Both the position numbers and the translations under genes were made by a program. Below, piece after piece: positions 23,001-34,000 of a stretch of DNA of 64,000 bases. The notes beneath the pieces were generated by a model. That model was not told the origin of the DNA. It saw only the letters and a program-made list of their open reading frames with translations, and did not search any database. Positions within the stretch are counted from its first letter, which is position 1. Each line of letters starts with the position of its first letter. The stretch is from Lonicera japonica (Eukaryota; Streptophyta; Magnoliopsida; Dipsacales; Caprifoliaceae): assembly GCA_021464415.1 (NCBI GenBank), contig CM038470.1, positions 29,351,601 to 29,415,600 on the forward strand, given 5' to 3'.

Positions 23001-26000
23001 GAGTAGTACTCAAGGATGACAATAGTGGTTGATTGTGGTACTTGCTCTACTTTTTTAATTAAGAGTTGACTATTCTTTTTTGGGAAGTCCCAAACTAAGA
23101 GTCCACTCTCCTTTTTGAGACATTATCAATTTACAACTCTCATGATAGTTAGCAAATTTTATTCTTAACCATTTATTATGTTGAAATTAGTGTTTCCTCA
23201 AAAAAGGCCAGGGACTCAAAACTCAAAAGATGGACTCTTAATTTGGGATGGAGTTGAGTATTTTGGGTACTAGCATTAGGTCTTTGATAGTACAAATGGA
23301 TGGACTTAGTAATTTGCAATATTTGAGTGTGTATTTGGGAACTGCAGTCCAATGCTTTGGATTTGGAATTTGAATTGTGGCAGAGTTGGTTCAAATGTTC
23401 AATTGAGGTGGCTGCTATTTCATTTCTAAAGCTTGGAATTAAGTGTTTTGATTAAGTTAAAGACAATTTGACGTAATACATGTGTATCATAATACGATGT
23501 GATAGACATGAGTACTGAGTTATGAATGTGAGGTATTACTCTTAAAGAATCTTTAAGAATGATCTAAGCTGATCTCTATTGAACTGAAATCATTCGCAAT
23601 TGCATAAAGAGACTTGTACTATTCCTAAAACAAATTGGACTTGGACTGTACTTGAAAACTTATTGACTATAAGTCTATACAAAGACTTGCCAAACTGACG
23701 CATAAAATCCAAGTACTGTGTGAGAAACTTGAAACTGGGCACACCTCGTTTCATGATGAAAAGTTTTTGAAACGTGAGAGAAGGAATAATTTTTTTCAAA
23801 AAAAATGTCCCTATTTTGTAATCATCCTTCTATCTATGCTCTTATTTTACAGTCCATGCAACTTAAGATAAACTATCCAATCCTAACCAACACCAAGTAT
23901 AGGATAGGATAATTTCAAATCGTGTCCTCTTATCTTGCACAGCAAATGCAACTGTATAGTATATTAGTATTGAGCTAGAGTGAGGGATGGAGAAATAGGG
24001 TTCACGTAGCTGCTCTAAATAATTGAGACAAAGCCATGTTGAATTGTGAATGAGATGCTGGAACTTGTTTCTCTAATTTCTGATGAATGTGCCTACCTAG
24101 TCAATTAATTTCCTTGTTCTTGAAAGTTTTGGCATCATTTAAAATTTTAATTTAGGAAAAGTAAGATTCATGGTAATTTCACATCTGAAGTGTGATCTTC
24201 ACACCTTGGAATTTAGTTACCTTTTCATAATATCATTCTTTCAATTTTCTTTGACTGCTCGTCATCTTCATGGACAATGCTCCAAATATCATGTTTTTAT
24301 CATTTCAAGGTGTTTGACTGCATTATTTTCGATTTAATCAATTTCCTTGGTGCATTTTGTTTTAGCCAGATCTATTCATTTTCCATGTTAATTGAAAACC
24401 ACACCGATGCTAACTTCTTGTTTTCCTTGGAAATGTTTCACATAAAACAATTCCATGGAATTCAATTGTTTTCTATGTCAGCGAGTCAAACACACCCTTA
24501 ATGAAAAATCTTCACTTCATGTTTTTTCAGGGGGCAACAATAGTTGATTTTACTGTGAACATACAACTGGCTCCAGATTACCAGCTCCCTCCTGGTGCTT
24601 CAGAGCCCATGGTGAGGAATCAATAAATTTCATTTTGTACTTCCGCACGTTGTCGTAAATTAAGAGTTCAACTTTTCTTTTGGGACATCTGAAAGTAAGT
24701 GCCCCCTGTTTCTAAAATCCACTTACCATGTATCTCAATTATTAAACAAGAGTTGAGTTTGGTCGCTAATTCTACAAAAATAGGATATGGATGCATCAAT
24801 ACATAAAAAAAGAAAAAAGAGGATAAGATAAAATAAATTATATTATTTCTTAATATTTGTATAAACGAATAATAATGCCCAACCGAAAAGATTGACAAAT
24901 ATTTAATACCCAAAATGAGTTGTGGGTGCATTAAATTTTGTATGGACAATAGTACCAAATAAAGTTACAGTTACTAATATAGAAAATAGTTATACTTTCG
25001 GACCAAGACAAGTAATGTAAAAACTGTCTTAACACTTCACTCTAGTTCTTGGAGGAATTGCATTTTCACTCTAGTCCTTGGAGGAATTGCATTTGTTTCT
25101 TTTCATAGACTTATAAATGTTAGAGTTTGGTTTGAAAATTGCCATATTTTCCTAGTTAATTTCAGGATTTTTCTATAATCCTACGCATTTCTCTGAACTT
25201 ATACTCCTTCCATCCCAAATTAAGAATGTCCGAAATTAAGAATCTAGCTTCCTTCTCAAGACAAAAACTTGTGATATCTTTTTTTAAGAAAAGGGAGGTC
25301 TAAGTCTCTCCCTTTAACTACATACAATAAAAATCCCCCCAACCCCCCAAACCGCCGATGGACTTGTTAGAAACCATCTCTCCCAAAAGTTTAAGCTGTT
25401 AGGAGAAGGAACCGTAATGAATATCATGCTTGACACCCTCCCTCACGTGAAACCCCATACTCACACGTGGAGAGCATACAAATTTCGAATTTCGGATTAA
25501 CAAATGGGGAATGAAGGTGCCAAGGCTTGAACTTTGGACCTCCCAAAAAACCAACCTCTGATACCATATTAGAAACTCTCTCTCCCAAAAGCTTAAGCTG
25601 TTAGGAGAAAGAACCGTAATGAATATCATGCTTAACAAGACTCAAACCTGGGATCTCTCCTAGGTCCGTGTGGGTGCCTCTCCCAACTTTCGTTCTTTAG
25701 CCATTGAGTATCCTGAAATTAGTGCATTCTTAAAAAAAGCATGAAAGTCAAACTGAACTCTCAATTTGAACAGAGTGAAAAATTAGATATTTAGATACAT
25801 AATGCGTGCGAATCATCATCCAATTCCTACATGGTTCGGGTTCTCTTTACCTTACCATACGGGTGTTCAAAGTTGCACACATTTTTGGTACATCCGGGGC
25901 ACAATGATATGAATGATTATGTCTTGCATCAGTATTGGCCCACATACATCACGTATTACTCCAGGTGTTCAGTATATCTTCTTGTATTCCCTACCTACCC

Positions 26001-26702
26001 ACACTTACTCTGGTATGTAGCCTACCAAGTTGTTACACCGCATGCTTGACTTAGTACTCCAGGTGTATCGTATATATATATTTCCATATTCCTAACCTGA
26101 TATTACCAAAATCTCCACAGGAACCTGAAAACCATCCACTAGCCGGAGCTGACATTGTATTCCGCAAGGCCGAGGACGTAGTCAGCACAATGATAGCAAA
26201 AGGTTTTGTCTTAGGCAAAGACGCAGTCAACAAAGCAAAAGCCTTAGACGAAAAACACCAACTAACTTCCACTGCATCCGCAACAGTCTCCTCGTTAAAC
26301 CAAAAGATCGGTTTTACTGATAAAATAAGTGCCGGCACCTCAATGGTCAATGAAAAAGTACGCGAAGTTGACCAAAAGCTCCAAGTCTCGGAAAAAGCCA
26401 AATTGGCCTATACAGTTGCTGGGGAGAAAGTGAGCACCGCGGGGTCTGCTATAATGAAGAATAAGTACATTTTCACTGGTGTATCATGGGCCACAAGTGC
26501 GTTTAGTAGGGTGGTTAAGGGGGCAGGTGACGTCGGGCAGAATTGTAATGAGAAATTGGGGGTTAATTATAATGAAATGAGAGGGAAAATGGTTGATGAT
26601 TATGCTCAGGTTCATTTAGCCGATGATTATGAACCGAGCAAGCAGGATCAGGGTCAGCAGCAACCGAAGAAGCCTGCGGCTGCGCAAGGTTTGATCCTCT
26701 AA
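17095..26702 (+). CDS. BPA1-like RRM protein (ACD11-binding-partner family), 5 exons
   Basis: Coding exons: 17095-17100, 20717-20820, 21087-21162, 24531-24611, 26121-26702. Phases agree and give 282 residues. Exon 1 is only ATG-TCG before a 3.6-kb intron. Residues 5-75 form an RRM: TVKVSNLSLGATLEDIKEFF corresponds to the RNP2 strand and first helix, and AYVTFKD to an RNP1-like strand. Then comes VDFTVNIQLAPDYQLPPGA, typical of plant BPA1/BPL proteins. The C-terminal exon (90-282) has the conserved helical half with VSTMIAKGFVLGKDAVNKAK and WATSAFSRVVKGAGDVGQ, and ends in a Q/P/K-rich tail. In Arabidopsis, BPA1 family members bind the lipid-transfer protein ACD11 and influence cell-death and immune responses; a role here is inferred from family only. 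The RNP1 aromatic pattern is incomplete, so RNA binding is uncertain. Introns 1, 3 and 4 are swollen by transposons. Confidence 0.9.
17101..17790 (+). repeat. Four diverged tandem repeats at the start of intron 1
   Basis: Four copies of about 160 bases (roughly 17116-17264, 17265-17424, 17435-17566, 17630-17780) start just inside the donor site of the BPA1-like gene. Each contains a CACATGTAA...CAAAT(C/T)AG piece, an ACTAA(C/G)(T/G)AAGA(T/G)GAT block, a GTGCTCTTAT-type block and TTTGCTTCGAATT. They explain several short open frames here, none of which looks coding. Confidence 0.75.
18317..18662. mobile_element. MITE with GAGCATCC ends
   Basis: The left end GAGCATCCAATATGG is the inverse of the right end (CCATTGTGGATGCTC). 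TAA before and TAG after are a near match to the 3-bp duplication of PIF/Harbinger elements. Inside lie a perfect palindrome GAGTAGGGTATATTTACCCTACTC (key halves GAGTAGGG / CCCTACTC, about 18351-18376) and three short repeats of CCCATCAGATAGGC type around 18440-18510. It lies in intron 1 of the BPA1-like gene. Confidence 0.6.
21479..22249. mobile_element. TTTGGTTCG-ended DNA element carrying a nested MITE
   Basis: The left part (CCGTTTGGTTCGTTCTTTGG) and the right part (AAAATGCCAATTTCTTTCCT then AGAACTTGAACCGTG) match the ends of the element at 6850-7690. The internal blocks GGGGGAAAGCTAAGAGGATT and CCAGAGGAAAGGAGCTTTCC are shared as well. A separate fold-back MITE interrupts it at 21903-22205. 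The host gene is the BPA1-like gene (intron 3). Confidence 0.6.
21903..22205. mobile_element. Fold-back MITE, copy 2 of 4, nested
   Basis: Arms of about 100 bases are near-perfect inverses. The left arm starts GGGCCCCTTTGATAGCAACA and contains GAGAAGTTGGAAAATAAGTT. The right arm contains AACTTATTTTCCAACTTCTC and ends CCATGTTATCAAACGGCGCC. It splits the right half of the TTTGGTTCG element, so it inserted later. Confidence 0.8.
25035..25095 (+). repeat. Tandem duplication of 29 bases
   Basis: Two adjacent copies of CACTCTAGT(T/C)CTTGGAGGAA followed by TTGCATTT, differing at one base. They lie in intron 4 of the BPA1-like gene and look like a recent slippage product. Confidence 0.7.
25365..25637 (-). 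mobile_element. TRIM retroelement, 273 bp, minus orientation
   Basis: Two 71-bp terminal repeats (25365-25435 and 25567-25637) differ at only a few positions and both contain AGGAGAA(G/A)GAACCGTAATG. Next to the right one, on the minus strand, is TGGTATCAGAGG, the initiator-Met tRNA primer-binding site. Next to the left one is a purine tract, GTGAGGGAGGG. The LTRs begin TGT(T/C)AA. Flanks GGACT and AGACT are a 4/5 match to a target-site duplication. The internal part is only about 131 bases and non-coding, so it must move with enzymes supplied elsewhere. It lies in intron 4 of the BPA1-like gene. Confidence 0.8.
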
Positions 26703-26738
26703 ACCAGTTGGTTTTCGTGTGTATATAATATATATGCA

Positions 26739-27130
26739 TGTTTGTTCGAGAATTTTTGGGTCTTTTTAATGGGGAAAAATGGTGGTTTTGAAGAAAATAG
26801 GTTTGTTTTGATGGTGAGTGCATTTGAATCATGGGCTTTGTAAGCCTTTATGGTGCGCTGTTCGGCCTTCAATTTTGGATAACTTATATTTTCTCTGTCA
26901 CAAATTAAGAGTACAGTTTGCCCTTTTGTACATAAGCAAGTTTGTTGAGTATTTTTGGGTCTTTTCAAAAAATGGTGATTTTGAAGAAAATGTGTTTGTT
27001 TTGATACCGAGTGCATTTTTTTCTCTTGGACTTTATTATTGTTTCTATAAAGCTTAATGATTTTACGATTTCATTGTTTGGCCTCTGGATAAATTATAAT
27101 CCTTCGATCTCAAATTAAGAGTACACTATG
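26739..27130 (+). repeat. Tandem duplication of 3' UTR/downstream sequence
   Basis: Two diverged copies of about 195 bases (near 26739-26925 and 26940-27130) follow the stop codon. Each has TTTTTGGGTCTTTT, TTTTGAAGAAAAT(A/G)(G/T)GTTTGTT, GAGTGCATTT, a TTTGGCCT-like piece and CAAATTAAGAGTACA. The first copy lies in the probable 3' UTR, so an alternative poly(A) region may have been duplicated. Confidence 0.55.
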
Positions 27131-27139
27131 ACTTTACCA

Positions 27140-28400
27140 CTTTCTTGAAAATGCATTAATTATTTAATTTCAACGTAATGTTATGATTGAGAATCAAACT
27201 ATTGCCAATTTTTTAAAGATGCATTAATTCTAACATAATCAAATGATTGAGAACAAAATTCGTTTGGTATCTTGAGATGAGTAAATCCTTAATTAAAATA
27301 GAGGGAATATATTAAATTTCTGAACTACTATTGTAACAAATGTCTGCTTTGGCGCTTTGCAATAATAAAAGTGAATAGGAAACTCCCTCCAACTATTTAG
27401 TATGAACTTAACCATGTTCAGGTGCGAAATCAATAATATTATTTACATATTTGAATAACTTTTATAAGGTTTTTGAGAGATTCCTGTTGTTATTTAAGCG
27501 AATCAAACTGAAATATGTTGGGACATAAAAGGATTAATTGTAGAAATAGAATGGTTCAAAAGGGTTAGGTTGAGTTGCTTCATAAGGCTTATGTCCGAAT
27601 CCTCCTGTCAGTCGTTTCTTTTGGTGAGTGAGTAAGAACCACATTGTAAATGTTCACTTAGGTTTGTGCAATGTTCTAGTCTTAATTTGGAGTATCCTTG
27701 TCTTACTTAAACCTGTATGGAGCAAAAAAAAGTCGCTAAATATCGGTCCGCACTAGTAATTTTTTTTTTGGATCTATATAGTGTGCTGTTGTACATTAAT
27801 TAAAAACAAAGGAGGTACCCTGCTGCTCATTGACGAGGCCATGTTCTGATGGCTCCCACTCGTGACAGTTTTAAACCGACGCAGTTTGTGTTTTTAGCCT
27901 AGGGTTGTTAAACATTCAAATTTAAAAGGGGAAGTATGCTGAACCTACAAAAAGTAAAAAACACAAAACATGATGTCAAAGATAGGGCACAAAATATAGT
28001 GTTACATCATGATTGGATTATAGCGTAATTGACGCTTGCCCCAGTGATGTGGTGAATTTTTTTATTATTATTATTATTTTTATTTTTATTGTGAGTGTAA
28101 AATTCCTCTTAAAATATTTAATACTCGATGAAAATTTTAATTTTTTTTTTTTTTTTTTAATGCACTTGATGTTGGAGCATTTTAAGGGAGGGCATTGGGT
28201 AGGAAGGATTTGAACTTACCCCATAACTTCGTATTTCTGGCGGCTACTCTATACATGTGAATTAAGGGAGGAAATTGATATTAGGAAATGGGGCAGAAAA
28301 TTTTGTGTGACAATACTTTTCATAAAATATTTAAGAAATAATATTTTTCTGAACTATGGACATTTTTTTAAAAATATTTTTTTGAAAGAGGTATTAAAAA
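27140..28400. other. Intergenic stretch without a supported gene
   Basis: AT-rich sequence with poly(T) and poly(A) runs (for example 28140-28158) and no recognisable coding exon. Short open frames around 28013-28213 are low complexity. Confidence 0.5.
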
Positions 28401-28417
28401 GCAAGGATTGCAAACTT

Positions 28418-28647
28418 AATTTTGCAAAATCCCAAAAAAAATATCATGTGTAGTTTACTAATAAATGAGTTTAAATTTGTTACTTGTTAAAATAAATCTA
28501 AAGAATTGTCAATTAAACACTTAGACATAGTAAATTTTGCAAAATCCCAAAAAAAATATCATGTGTAGTTTACTAATAAATGAGTTTAAATTTGTTACTT
28601 GTTAAAATAAATCTAAAGAATTGTCAATTAAACACTTAGACATAGTA
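28418..28647. repeat. Perfect 115-bp tandem duplication
   Basis: Bases 28418-28532 are repeated in 28533-28647, starting AATTTTGCAAAATCCCAAAA and including TAATAAATGAGTTTAAATTT and TTAAACACTTAGACATAGTA. I see no substitution between copies, so the event is recent (or an assembly duplication). Confidence 0.85.
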
Positions 28648-28853
28648 ATTTGCTAAAAAAAATATAGTGTAAACTTAATTTTGCACGATACCGTAAAATA
28701 TTACAATTTGAGAATCTATTACAGAGTTAATATTGCAATCATTTTAAAGTTTGGTCAAATATAGGTCCTTAATTTATAAAAATAATATTTCAAAGAAGCC
28801 TTAATTTTCAATATCCTGAATTGACAATTATATATTCTTTTAATCTATATTTA

Positions 28854-29140
28854 AATGTTTGATAGCGACATATAAAATAAAAGAAAAGTAACTTATTTAT
28901 GTTAGAATTTGAAAAATAAGTAGACATGTGGTAAGATACCATCCATTTTATACTCATTTTTATGAGTATATGTTATCCATTATTATTTATTTTTTGAAAT
29001 TGTTATCCCTTGAATAAAAAAAATTCATGAAAAATTCAAAAAATAAGAGTTAATCTTATCACATGCCTAAACTTATTTTCAAATTCCCACACAAATCAAT
29101 TGTTTTTTCCTATCATTTTTCATGTTGCTATCAAACGAAT
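28854..29140. mobile_element. Fold-back MITE, copy 3 of 4
   Basis: The left end AATGTTTGATAGCGACATAT and right end TTTTCATGTTGCTATCAAAC are inverses, with the family block AAACTTATTTTCAAATTCCC near the right arm. It is more diverged than the nested copy at 21903. Confidence 0.65.
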
Positions 29141-29499
29141 TGAAGTATTATGATTCTAATCCTAATAAATGTTTTGAATTATACTTTTCTGGGTCAAGTA
29201 AAATGCGAGTAGAAAATTTATGTTTCTGGGTCATGTTTTTGTCTTACACAACATGATAAGAAAAACAAGGACACGCATATGATATGAACATTACCCACAC
29301 GATATGATCTGATATACACGATAATAAAATTTTATTTCTAATACATATGTCCTAACACAAGTAAGAACAAGATAATTTCTCTCATTTAAACACTACAAGA
29401 CATGAGTCAATACAAATTTATGTCAATTTTAAGCTAATCCGTCTTATTTTGTAATGTGTTTTCATATTGTTTCAAAAGAAGATGGAAAAGATAGTTACT

Positions 29500-30330
29500 T
29501 ATTTTGGTGGCTAATATTGACACCACCCTAATGTATCACAAACACCTCGCTTATCACTAATACCTCGCCTTATTTTTTTGTCACTAACACCCTATCACTA
29601 TTACCCTCTTAATATAGATAATTAATTTTAATAATTTATTTAATTAAATAATTAATGCATAATAAAGATAGTTAAAAAAAATCAAAGAAAACAAACCCAC
29701 ACAATCTCCTTCTCTTCATCTCCTTTTTCATCTGCAACAATCTCCTTCCTCTCCTTCCATCTCAATTCACCAAATTATCTATGAGTTCATAGTTGAATTT
29801 GCAGAAGGGGCGCATGAAGTTTTACTCTGTTCATATGCACTAAGTTTGGGTATTGACCCTCAACCCATATAAACCGAGTAAATCTTAATTTTTGTTGTTC
29901 CAAGTGCAGCAAGTGTAGCACAATCTTGCTCGGTTTATGTGGACCAAATGAAGTTGTATACAAAAAATGAACATACTCGATTTTAATAAGCCAAACGCAC
30001 CCCCATGATACTTGGTTCGTGTGAACAAACAAATATTCATCCCATCTTATGAATGGTCATTCGACAATAAAAAATCGAGCAAAAAGTAAAGGCACACAAT
30101 CCCTCCATAAGCACAATAGAAGGCATGCAAAACAATATTCCTAATCATAACTCTTATAACAATTCCAATGCCAAGTATACCAATTTCATATCTCTAGGCA
30201 GAAAGAGCTTGAAATTGTTGTTGAAATTTTGAATGAGAATGGCAAAAAGGAGGGGGAAAGAGGAGCGTGTCACTGTCGTCGGGAGAAATATTAAGCACAA
30301 AACAATTTACAAAAAAATACTCCACATTGA
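29500..30330. mobile_element. Possible DNA element with ACCGAGTAAA motifs
   Basis: The start (GGCTAATATTGACACCACCC) resembles the segment at 42888 (GGCTACTGTTGACATACACC). Both are followed by CACTAACACC/TAACACTCC-type repeats. Inside, AAACCGAGTAAATC and GCTCGGTTTATG form inverted motifs. No clear terminal repeat or target duplication was found, so this is tentative. Confidence 0.25.
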
Positions 30331-31043
30331 TATGTCGATATAAGACTCCTTACATTAATTTGTCCAAATAAATACTAAGCATGTTTGTTAATTAACTTTT
30401 GTAAAAAATTTCGTGTTTAGCATTTCTCGTAATGCACGTGCGCTTCCTAAAGATCACATAGAAAATTTCAAAAAACTGACCAAACTAGTAGCGGAAATGC
30501 CAAATTTGGCATGATATCAACAACTAAGTATTTTAATGCCAATTTTATCATTTTTACCTTAATCTACTAGAAACAATCCTTTCTAGATAACCTCAAAATA
30601 ATCGTCTCATACTACTACAAATTCAATTAAATGTAGATTGACACCCATATATGATATAACCATCCATCTTTTGTGACACTTTAAAATATGTTTTCCAATA
30701 CAATTTCAACTGCTACACTATTTTAATAGTATCCAAAGTACTTTTCCAAAACATGACCATAAGTGTGACTACAAAGCTACCCTTGCAAGGGACATTCAAA
30801 CTTTTTGGAGTTAACTTCGGTTTTTTCTCTTGCATTTTATACACGGTTATATAACGGTCAAAATTATGCAGAGAAAATAAAAGGTATAACTACTTGAAGA
30901 ATCGGCCAAGCGTTGATTCGCCAGAAACCTTCAAATTGGCATCCAAATACAGTACGCCCGGCCAACCCAAATGAAGTAACAGATAATAAACTATACGTTA
31001 ACGAATGGAAACCTAATCTTGAACTAATATATAACTGAAGTGG

Positions 31044-34000
31044 TTAAAAGGCATAGTTATTCCATCTAGACGACTCATCTTCATCATCATCATCATCAAA
31101 AGATTTGATAGGACTCTGAACTTCAGGAACATCTGCTCCTTCAAAATCCTGAACTTCTCGTCCTCCTTCCTCTAAGTTCTCTTTTTTTGCCAACTCCTCC
31201 TGCCCCTACAATACGTACATAAATATATATACAAACATTGTCAAAGTGAAAATCATATGCCACTAGAAATTTCATCAAAGTTTCTTGATCGTCATCCGGA
31301 GTTTTGACTTTCTCATCTAACTGGTTGGAACATTAACAGAGTCGTTCTACAGGGATACACATAGGGTGGTACACATTTAGGGGACACGGTGATGTTTCAC
31401 TAATGCATTGGTCTATGAACCAAATCCATCATGAATTTATAGTATCTACAAAAATTTTACCACAGGCCAATACACGTGACACATCACTATCTCAAGAATA
31501 TATGTCCCCAGATTGTCTCTCATCTTAGTGCAGTTATTGTGGGTCCCTCGTATTCTAATGTTCCAAACCAATCAAATGAGAGGACCGTGTTAAAACAGTG
31601 CTCTACGGAATTTAGGAAGACAAAGAAAAGAGCACAGAGCCGTACATAAGTCTGAGGAGCCACTTCCTCGGCCTCCTCCCCAATCAAGCCATCTGAGCCC
31701 TCCCCAACGGCATTCTGCTTTTCCTCGGCAGCAATTTTCTTTAGCCGCTCAATCACTAATTCAAAATGGGAATGATCTGCAAGAGAATCAAAGTATCACT
31801 CACATATGATCTCCAAAATGATTATGTATACAACTAAATATTATATATATACACGTATCTAGTAAAGTTTCCAGTTACTAATATCTCCTGCAGCTTAATT
31901 TTTGTGGAATTCAATTAACCATGTTGCTTAAGTATAATCATTAACCATCAAACAAGAGTGCTGCTTATTTTCTTTCATTCACCAAATTGTTTCCAAATCC
32001 CATCCATTCCACATATTTTCTGCGGAAAATGCCCAGCATTCTTTATGGTACCCTTTGGTAACACATGTCCATGGATATATTTTCCCACCTCTTAGGTACA
32101 GCTTCGTAATGTTGGAAATCATAATTATTTTTATTATTCTGGTTATTAAGTTATATTAGGTAACTTTTGTACATCCCATAATATAAGGGATCTTTTAGAT
32201 TTAGACTTAAATTAGGATTTGGTTATTCCTTTTTTGTCTTTTTATTTATATTTGGTTATTCATTGTAACATTAATTTATCTATGCTCTCATATTTGAGTA
32301 TGCCAAAAACCTAAGGGGTTTATTGACTTAACCCCCTACGCTAATAGCCTTATTTGAGAAAACCCCCCAAAATAATATTTATCAGACATAAACCCCTAAA
32401 ATATGACACCGTTAACTTTCCATCCATTTTCAATTTTTTTGGACCAAAATACCCCTCCCCTTCCATTATCTTCTTCTTCTTCATAAAAAAACCCCCTAAA
32501 TCTTCTTTTACGCCATCTCTATTCCGAGGAGCAATGAATCGAAACTCCATCTCCTCATCATCGTCGCTGACGTCGTCATTGCCGGTGGTGGAAGAAGATC
32601 GGGAGTGGTGGTGACGTGCCGTGGACATCGCCGGAGAAGACAAAGCAGATGAAGCTCGTGGTACAATGAGAGCCACAGATACAGAGCCACGAATTTTCTC
32701 TTTATTATATATATACACACATGCCCAAAAATTTGTGGGTTTCTTTCAATTTAATTTTGATTTTGAATGATTGATTTCAATTTGGTTTTATCTTTGGTGG
32801 GTTTCGTCGAAATTTTAGTTGAGATGATTTGGGTATATCTATATACAAATATTTAGAGAGAGAAATGGAAGAAATAAGTGAAGAGGTAGAGTAGTGGCAA
32901 TGGTGTCGTCGAAAATGGAAGAGGAAGGGTTAGGGACCGGTGGTGGTCGGAAATGGAAGGGGAAGGGACTGGTGGTGGTGTGGGCCGCAGCTGTGGGGTT
33001 AAGTTAGGGTTAAGGTTTAGTTAAAATGGGGATGAAGAAGAAGAAGAGGGGAAGAAGATAATGGAAAGGGAGGGGTATTTTGGTCCCAAAAAATTGAAAA
33101 TGGATGGAAAGTTAACGGTGTCAGATTTTAGGGATTTATGTCTAGTAAAATATTATTTTGGGGGGTTTTCTTAAATAAGGCTATTAGCGTAGGGGGTTAA
33201 GTCAATAAACCCCAAAACCTAATTACCTTTTTCAACTTGGTATTAGAGGAATTTGATTCTTGCCTAGGGTTTTTGGGTTCCCACCATTTCCGGGGGCATT
33301 TTGCCGCCTACCCAATCAAAGAGTTTTTCCTTCATCTCCTTTTATATTTCTCACAGCAACGTCTAGCAATCTCTACCCAATCTTTGCTAGATTCTGCGGC
33401 CCCCTTTCATTTTGATGTTAGTCTTTAGTTTCTATCTTATTGGTGGCTTGTCGTGATTTGTCCCTATGCCTCTTTTCTTCTTTTGACCTCTTCGAGGTAT
33501 TTCCTTAGTTTTACTTGTTATGAGATAGGTTCCTTTTGTGTTGCTCAATATTTTTTCCGGCAGTGTTTTGTTGGCCATATTGGCCTGCCTGGTTTCGTTA
33601 TCGGCCTTCTTTTGGGTGGATGTTGTTCCGCCTTTGCACATATTGCTGTGGATGTTGTTTCCACTTTTAGCATGTCGCCTTTATTTTACAAAATTGAGGC
33701 ACTTTTTTGGACATTCACCGTTCAAGCTCACATTCTTTGACAAATCAGCAATTTATTTGAAGACTTAAGGGGGAGTATTTTCCAGCAAAGGAGCGGCATA
33801 TCATAGGCAAATTGATTTCGGTTTAACACCTCCTTCCATTTGAGGGAGAGTGTTGGGAATCATAATTATTTTTATTATTTTGGTTATTAAGTTATATTAG
33901 GTAACTTTTATACATCCCATAATATAAGGGATCTTTTAGATTTAGACTTAAATTAGGATTTGGTTGTTTCATTTTTTGTCTTTTTATTGATGTTTGGTAT

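Noticed and set aside
32350..32718. Minus-strand open frame inside the nested MULE
   Set aside because: S/D/E-rich low-complexity frame that runs into the terminal repeat; no domain and no sign of a real start, so not called as a gene.
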